Below, in pieces: positions 63,938 through 64,000 of a stretch of 64,000 nt of DNA (the first letter of the stretch is position 1; each line of letters starts with the position of its first letter). The stretch covers positions 620,001 to 684,000 of the forward strand of contig NZ_JAGSYI010000003.1 in the NCBI RefSeq assembly GCF_025685625.1. Reading direction: 5' to 3'. Origin of the DNA: Acidicapsa acidisoli (lineage in GTDB: Bacteria; Acidobacteriota; Terriglobia; Terriglobales; Acidobacteriaceae). The position numbers and the translations under genes were made by a program. The notes beneath the pieces are model-generated. The model worked only from the letters and a program-made list of their open reading frames with translations, was not told the DNA's origin and ran no database searches.

Positions 63938-64000
63938 GAGAGTTAACAGAACACCGCGAGAGTGGCGATTTGCTTTTTCAAGTTCAGTGCCCTTCCGGCG

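Overview
The window reads as a chromosomal segment of an acidobacterium, most likely class Acidobacteriia (Acidobacteriaceae-like). This is inferred from gene content and not from a marker-gene search. The pointers are a GH92 mannosidase and sugar-acid genes, an unusual omega-like RNA polymerase subunit next to rho, futalosine-type MqnA, several small lineage-restricted secreted or membrane proteins, short palindromic repeats, and GC-rich codons. There is no phage, no complete insertion sequence and no CRISPR array.

Layout. 1-7440: carbohydrate zone with the 3' end of a GH92 mannosidase gene, a decayed SpoIIE-type phosphatase, a four-gene sugar-acid operon on the minus strand (MFS carrier, enolase-superfamily dehydratase, GguC/AraD1 protein, beta-hydroxyacid dehydrogenase), a frameshifted GH39 xylosidase relic and tRNA-Ala(CGC). 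7583-20807: housekeeping and signalling (PPOX-family protein, rho, omega-like subunit, two tandem small membrane proteins, comM, two divergent GGDEF genes, sdaA, CPBP protease, Tlde1-like protein, rsmE). 20868-32109: branched-chain amino acid block, with a LysR regulator divergent from leuA-leuB-leuC-leuD-ilvD-unknown-ilvB-ilvN-ilvC. 32280-44637: Phd/PIN module, cNMP-domain histidine kinase, M16 protease, small proteins, topA and dprA. 44770-51564: mqnA, FTR1 iron permease, higBA, fabH, SRP RNA and two tandem secreted paralogues. 51672-59664: rimO, small membrane and lipoprotein-like genes, yacG-pgpA, an NHL/IPT protein, a secreted VOC protein and cinA. 59734-63937: a second antitoxin/PIN pair and a minus-strand operon of periplasmic cupredoxin, transmembrane HD-GYP phosphodiesterase and outer-membrane barrel.

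How the genes work together. The leu/ilv genes together encode the leucine-specific branch and most of the shared valine/isoleucine steps (no ilvA or ilvE is seen), and one short unknown protein is embedded among them. Three proteins act on c-di-GMP: two GGDEF cyclases that diverge from one 447-bp control region, and one HD-GYP protein. Three type II toxin-antitoxin loci each carry a readable -35/-10 promoter overlapped by an inverted repeat.

The best candidate for an undescribed system is the cupredoxin/HD-GYP/barrel operon at 60451-63937. It has an intact amicyanin-like copper-ligand pattern (His, Cys-x2-His-x2-Met), intact HD-GYP catalytic residues and translational coupling, which suggests a copper- or redox-responsive envelope signal that controls c-di-GMP turnover. 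Other notable signals are a dispersed 35-bp hairpin repeat whose two copies differ by a compensatory base pair, a LeuA that lacks the leucine-binding regulatory domain, and a Tlde1-like peptidoglycan-enzyme fold without a visible type VI context.
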